From assembly GCF_003400205.1 (NCBI RefSeq), contig NZ_QUQV01000006.1:240723-304722 (forward strand): DNA of 64,000 nt. The letters are read 5' to 3'. Shown here in pieces: positions 61,279 through 64,000 of this stretch (the stretch's first letter is position 1; each line of letters starts with the position of its first letter). Source of the stretch: Bacillus sp. HNG (lineage in GTDB: Bacteria > Bacillota > Bacilli > Bacillales > Bacillaceae_L). Both the position numbers and the translations under genes were made by a program. The notes below the pieces were generated by a model that worked only from the letters and a program-made list of their open reading frames with translations, made no database searches and was not told where the DNA came from.

Positions 61279-62105
61279 TAATATGATATAATCATTCCGC
61301 CCTTGCCTGCGTACGTTCCCATCGTGGCTCCCATATAATTAAGCATAACATCTTTCGGATGACATTGAGCAATGATTTCCTTTTTAAGTGCCTCCGCTTC
61401 TTCGATGTTACCTGTATGGGTGATGCCAAAAACGGTCTCAGAAAAATCCGGTTTTGATTGCTTGATGACCTCTAATAATCTTTTTTGTGATTTTTTCTTC
61501 CCACGGATTTTTTCGAAAATTTCAACGGTGCCACCATTTCCTCTTTGCAATAAAACTTTTATATTGAGGAGCTTTGCAAGAGAGCCTTGAAATTTGCTTA
61601 AACGGCCACCTTTTACGATATTTTCAAGTGTATCGAGGAGGATATAAATGTTCATGTTTTCCCGGTATTCAGTGAGATTTGTGATAATTTCATCCACCGA
61701 ATGCCCTTTTTCAGCAAGTTCAGCTGCTCTTAAAATTTGCATGCCGTGTCCTAAAGAGCCTGCTAATGTATCAAAAACAGTGACTGTATTTTCTGTAAGG
61801 TCCTTTCCCATGGTTGCAGATTGGTAGGTACCGCTTAATCCAGATGAGATCGTCAAACAAAGAATGTCTGAATCAGCTGGAAGCCTAGAATATGCTTCTG
61901 CAAAAGTAGCAGGGGATGGCTGAGAAGTTTTTGGCAGTTCAGCTGACGCAAACATCTTCTTAAAGAATTGCTGTGGCGTTAAATCCACACCTTCTCGGAA
62001 ATCCTTCCCTTCAATCGAAACATTCATGGGAACAACCGTAATATCATATTTTTGAAGTAGCTCAATTGGGAGATCCGCCGAGCTATCTGTTACAAGTTTA
62101 ATCAT
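61278..62105 (-). CDS. DegV family fatty-acid-binding protein
   Basis: A 275-residue soluble protein. It begins MIKLVTDSSADLPIELLQKYDITVVPMNV and contains KTSQPSPATFAEAY, ISSGLSGTYQSA and KGGRLSKFQGSLAKLLNIK, all typical of DegV proteins. Family members bind fatty acids, and some (FakB) present them to the kinase FakA. The kinase is not in the window. Confidence 0.93.
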   Translation of the reverse strand: MIKLVTDSSADLPIELLQKYDITVVPMNVSIEGKDFREGVDLTPQQFFKKMFASAELPKTSQPSPATFAEAYSRLPADSDILCLTISSGLSGTYQSATMGKDLTENTVTVFDTLAGSLGHGMQILRAAELAEKGHSVDEIITNLTEYRENMNIYILLDTLENIVKGGRLSKFQGSLAKLLNIKVLLQRGNGGTVEIFEKIRGKKKSQKRLLEVIKQSKPDFSETVFGITHTGNIEEAEALKKEIIAQCHPKDVMLNYMGATMGTYAGKGGMIISY

Positions 62106-62279
62106 TTTAAATCCCTCACAATTTTAACTATCAATTATTTTAAGTATATCATTTCCGCATGAAATATACGTTTTTCAACACTCAGAGCGGTTTAATTTGA
62201 TAAAAGAATTCAAATCTGTGCCATTCTGGTTTAAAATTGAACATATACACAAATTGAGCATGTATAAGGAAGGTTTACT

Positions 62280-63446
62280 ATGTCTGAAGAAAATATTACG
62301 AGGATCCAACTAGATGGTAAGGAATACATATTAATTGGTACAGCACATGTTTCGAAGCACAGTGCTGAACAGGTTAAAGAAGTGATTGAAGCAGAGCAAC
62401 CGGATTCAGTCTGTATTGAACTGGATGAACAGAGATATCAGTCGATGATGGAAGGTAACAAGTGGAAGGAAATGGACATCTTTAAGGTCATCAAAGATAA
62501 AAAAGCCACATTGCTTCTCATGAACTTAGCCATTTCCTCCTTTCAAAAACGTATGGCAAGCCAATTTGGGATTAATGCTGGTCAAGAAATGTTACAAGGG
62601 ATAGAATCGGCAAAAGAGGTCGGAGCGGAGCTCGTTTTAGCGGACCGCAACATTCAAGTAACATTCTCACGCATTTGGAATGCTGTTGGCTTCACCGGTA
62701 AAATGAAATTATTAATGTCGATTATCTATAGTATATTTAGCAACGAAACGATCACCGAGGAAGAGCTCGAAAAAATGAAGTCACAGGATATGCTGAATTC
62801 AATGCTAACTGAATTCTCGACAAGCTTTCCAAAATTAAAAACGCCTCTCATCGATGAGCGTGATCAATATTTAGCTCAAAAAATCAAACATGCCCCTGGA
62901 GAAAAAATAGTAGCCGTACTTGGGGCAGCGCATGTTCCGGGAATCAAGGAAGAAATCAAAAAGGAACATGATTTAAAGAAGCTTACTCAGCTTCCACCAA
63001 AATCGAAAGTGCCGAAGATGATTGGTTGGGCAATTCCAATTTTAATTGTGGCGATCATTGCTTATACCTTTATTGCTAATCCAGAAGCAGGCCTACAGCA
63101 AACCTTAAGCTTAGTTTTGTGGACTGGCTCGTTTTCAGCAATTGGTGCTGCGATTGCTTTAGGACATCCACTGACGATTGTGACTGCTTTTTTTGCAGCT
63201 CCAATCGGAGTCATGCATCCATTAATTGCAGCTGGATGGATAGCAGGCTTTGTTCAAGCCTTTTTACGCCGTCCAAGTGTGAAGGACTTTGAAACACTTT
63301 CAACCGATGTCTATAGTGTAAAAGGGTTCTGGCATAACAAAGTTACACGCGTCCTACTGATTATTGTTCTATGTAACCTAGGTACATCACTCGGCTTATT
63401 TATTGGCGGAGCAGATGTAGTGAGATTGTTTATAAAGAATTTATGA
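62280..63446 (+). CDS. TraB/GumN family protein
   Basis: A 388-residue protein. The soluble part (1-240) has the TraB landmarks YILIGTAHVSKHSAEQVKEVIE, DSVCIELDEQRY and VAVLGAAHVPGI; two conserved GTAH/GAAH motifs and Glu residues suggest a metal-dependent peptidase-like fold. Three or four membrane helices follow to the C-terminus. TraB-type proteins are linked to pheromone shutdown in enterococci, but the function in bacilli is not known. AAGGA precedes the ATG. Confidence 0.9.
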   Translation: MSEENITRIQLDGKEYILIGTAHVSKHSAEQVKEVIEAEQPDSVCIELDEQRYQSMMEGNKWKEMDIFKVIKDKKATLLLMNLAISSFQKRMASQFGINAGQEMLQGIESAKEVGAELVLADRNIQVTFSRIWNAVGFTGKMKLLMSIIYSIFSNETITEEELEKMKSQDMLNSMLTEFSTSFPKLKTPLIDERDQYLAQKIKHAPGEKIVAVLGAAHVPGIKEEIKKEHDLKKLTQLPPKSKVPKMIGWAIPILIVAIIAYTFIANPEAGLQQTLSLVLWTGSFSAIGAAIALGHPLTIVTAFFAAPIGVMHPLIAAGWIAGFVQAFLRRPSVKDFETLSTDVYSVKGFWHNKVTRVLLIIVLCNLGTSLGLFIGGADVVRLFIKNL

Positions 63447-63451
63447 TACGA

Positions 63452-63486
63452 AAAAGACCTGTCCGGCAATGGACAGGTCTTCTGTT
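63452..63486 (+). terminator. Terminator of the TraB-family gene
   Basis: AAGACCTGTCC and GGACAGGTCTT form an 11-bp stem with a 6-base loop, followed by a T-rich stretch. Confidence 0.88.
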
Positions 63487-63584
63487 TTGAGGTCCTTCTC
63501 TTGAAATAAGTGCCGAAAGGACAAGTAGATTCAGCACATACTTGTGGAGTTGTTTTGGCCATTAATAAGGAACTGCTGAAAATA

Positions 63585-63775
63585 AATAAGTGGATGTTTT
63601 CCGTTTAAAATCCAAATAAGGTTCGGAGAGGCCAATATAAGCGGAGGATTTCCGGTTATCCAAAGGAAAATCCTTCTTTTTCGTACTTTTACAGTCAATA
63701 AGTGGAATCTCTCCGTCTATTATGGCTATTTTCAGTGCTTTTTACTTATTGGCGGAATTTGTCCGTCTAATCAAC
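63585..63775. repeat. Cluster of short interspersed hairpin repeats
   Basis: Four diverged copies of an element with the outline AATAAG(T/C)GGA...TCCGT(C/T)TATT, each about 27-30 bp, start near 63585, 63635, 63697 and 63746, roughly every 50-60 bp. The GGA and TCC ends can pair. Unlike the 52-bp arrays the spacing is irregular. No gene is visible between 63447 and 63904. Confidence 0.65.
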
Positions 63776-63873
63776 GGCCGGGGCGCTTAGCTTATTCCCA
63801 CAACCGATAAGAGTGTCAATTGTATGTCAGAAATAAAAAAACTTAATAAATAATAAAAAAGACGTGTGCCAAT

Positions 63874-64000
63874 TGATCTGACCCAAAAAAGTTAGACAAA
63901 TATTTTAAGCAACTTTTAAGACTTGAGTTCGGTATTCCACCGGACTCAGGTCTTTTAATTTTGCCTTCATTCTTTTGTGATTGTAATAGTGAATATAATC
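63874..64000 (-). mobile_element. IS3-family insertion sequence, partial (end at the window edge)
   Basis: A terminal sequence starting TGATCTGACCC at 63874, followed by AAAAAAGTTAGACA, has the form of IS3-family (IS150-group) inverted repeats. The adjoining minus-strand frame is the end of the transposase. The rest of the element lies outside the window, so its completeness is unknown. Confidence 0.8.
63905..64000 (-). CDS. IS3-family transposase (OrfB), C-terminal end
   Basis: Read on the minus strand, 31 codons up to TAA give [19 protein letters not shown] and then [12 protein letters not shown]. The pattern YN-KR-----L---SP-EYR is the standard C-terminus of IS3-family DDE integrase-type transposases. 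The remainder lies beyond the window edge. Confidence 0.85.
   Translation of the reverse strand, partial: DYIHYYNHKRMKAKLKDLSPVEYRTQVLKVA

Overview
The window comes from the chromosome of an AT-rich, spore-forming Bacillaceae (a Bacillus-like environmental genus). The evidence is a GerA-type germinant receptor operon, B. subtilis-type genes (yvbH, ykuK, natKR/natAB, the mrp order A to G), strong GGAGG ribosome binding sites and many AT-rich sigma-A-type promoters. No rRNA, tRNA or CRISPR array was seen.

Layout. 1-4645: the 3' part of an mrp Na+/H+ antiporter operon (mrpA truncated by the window edge, then B to G). 4646-5366: intergenic repeats, including a perfect 5 x 52 bp array. 5114-11450: a minus-strand polymorphic toxin locus. 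An SseB-family gene is followed by a toxin with a C-terminal TNT-type (NAD+ glycohydrolase) domain, an overlapping probable immunity gene, and a series of small immunity-like genes mixed with decayed copies, including a YwqK-type gene stopped by one nonsense codon. 11671-13357: ykuK and yvbH. 13501-17291: ger operon in the order A-C-B. 17745-19133: rlmD. 19435-24290: a GntR/FadR-type regulator, a TRAP transporter and a zinc-type dehydrogenase, with a shared operator palindrome in two promoters. 24497-31549: CDF exporter, BCCT transporter, GGDEF-EAL protein, small unknown protein, BenE-type transporter.

31821-50268 is an aromatic-acid catabolic island: enoyl-CoA hydratase copy 1, hotdog thioesterase, PaaX regulator, MBL-fold hydrolase, the phenylacetyl-CoA epoxidase set paaA-D-B-C, a detached PaaD zinc ribbon, paaH, a PaaH-like pseudoenzyme, thiolase, aldehyde dehydrogenase, hydratase copy 2 (nearly identical to copy 1), a benzoate-CoA-ligase-type enzyme and a five-gene branched-chain-type ABC importer. 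Together with BenE the genes suggest uptake of an aromatic acid, CoA activation, epoxidation and ring opening, then beta-oxidation. No recognisable paaK, paaE, paaG or fused paaZ lies in the window.

50599-63446: glutaminase, an MFS multidrug transporter, natK/natR with natAB, a cupin, an LTA-synthase-like enzyme, an AGCS symporter, a DegV protein and a TraB-family protein. The right edge holds an interspersed repeat cluster and the 3' end of an IS3-family insertion sequence.

The most unusual features are intergenic arrays with a fixed unit of about 52 bp and inverted ends at several separate loci, the TNT toxin locus with its decayed immunity genes, the PaaH-like pseudoenzyme, and the split PaaD. 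All functional statements are inferred from sequence motifs and family knowledge; no database search was run.
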